6,261 bases of DNA, from positions 1 through 6,261 of the forward strand of contig CADBNX010000222.1 in NCBI GenBank assembly GCA_902796115.1. Direction: 5' to 3'. This document shows positions 6,111-6,261 of this stretch, piece by piece; within the stretch, counting starts at the first letter, position 1; the number at the start of each line of letters is the position of its first letter. This stretch comes from an uncultured Eubacteriales bacterium (GTDB taxonomy: Bacteria; Bacillota; Clostridia; Christensenellales; Aristaeellaceae). A model generated the notes under the pieces. It was not told where the DNA came from, did not search any database, and saw nothing but the letters and a program-made list of their open reading frames with translations. A program made the translations under genes and the position numbers.

Positions 6111-6261
6111 ATGATCACGGTACAGTGCGGAAAGAAAGTCAGGAATGTGAAGAATTTCTGGAACAATATCCATTTCCATCCGACGGACGCCATCGAGGAC
6201 GGCTGGGGACAGGCGATCCTCAACGACGTGGCAAAGGATCATATCGCGCAGACGGTGCGCA
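6111..6261 (+). CDS. GH39-like glycoside hydrolase, copy 2, N-terminal part cut by window edge
   Basis: Only 50 codons and one base are present before the right edge. The ATG follows AAGGAGGA (6096-6103) at a 7-base spacing. The translation matches the first 50 residues of copy 1 at 45 positions; the differences are Ile10Val, Gly11Arg, Asp12Asn, Asp31Gly and Val45Ile. The catalytic residues lie beyond the window, so it is not known whether the copy is intact. The 93-bp gap from copy 1 has no T-tract terminator, so both copies are probably on one transcript. The equal start and strong ribosome binding site argue for a functional tandem paralogue and against a remnant, but this is inference. 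Confidence 0.8.
   Translation, partial: MITVQCGKKVRNVKNFWNNIHFHPTDAIEDGWGQAILNDVAKDHIAQTVR

Overview
The window looks like part of a chromosome from a GC-rich anaerobic Bacillota (Clostridia-type) bacterium of gut or rumen. The reasons are dense gene packing, strong AGGAGG-type ribosome binding sites, a Bacillota-style oligoendopeptidase F, a Bacillus-like AraM glycerol-1-phosphate dehydrogenase, and carbohydrate-active enzymes without signal peptides. The taxonomic call is inference. No mobile element, RNA gene or CRISPR array was seen, and no gene-free stretch exceeds about 220 bases.

Layout. Two divergent transcription units start from a 217-bp intergenic region (3263-3479). Leftward on the minus strand the order is: a SASA-type (sialate O-acetylesterase-like) carbohydrate esterase (3262-2159), a 103-bp gap, an AraM/EgsA-type sn-glycerol-1-phosphate dehydrogenase (2055-760), an 8-bp overlap into an HxlB-type 6-phospho-3-hexuloisomerase (767-234), a 23-bp gap, and the first 70 codons of oligoendopeptidase F (210 to beyond the left edge). 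Rightward on the plus strand are an inosine-uridine nucleoside hydrolase-like protein (3480-4412), a complete GH39-like glycoside hydrolase (4521-6017), and the first 50 codons of a second, closely similar GH39 gene (6111 to beyond the right edge).

The divergent region carries a plausible sigma-A promoter for each direction. It also has a 24-bp near-perfect palindrome at the expected start of leftward transcription (candidate operator) and an imperfect 13-bp hairpin in the expected rightward leader.

Working together. The esterase, the nucleoside hydrolase-like protein and the GH39 pair all appear cytoplasmic, which fits intracellular trimming of imported, possibly acetylated, glycosides or oligosaccharides. 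The AraM and HxlB proteins act on small phosphorylated polyols or sugars, and their overlapping genes suggest coordinated production. No transporter, regulator or kinase lies in the window, so the substrate cannot be fixed. The least ordinary features are the tandem GH39 duplication, the palindrome at the leftward start, and an araM-hxlB pair without a visible hxlA.
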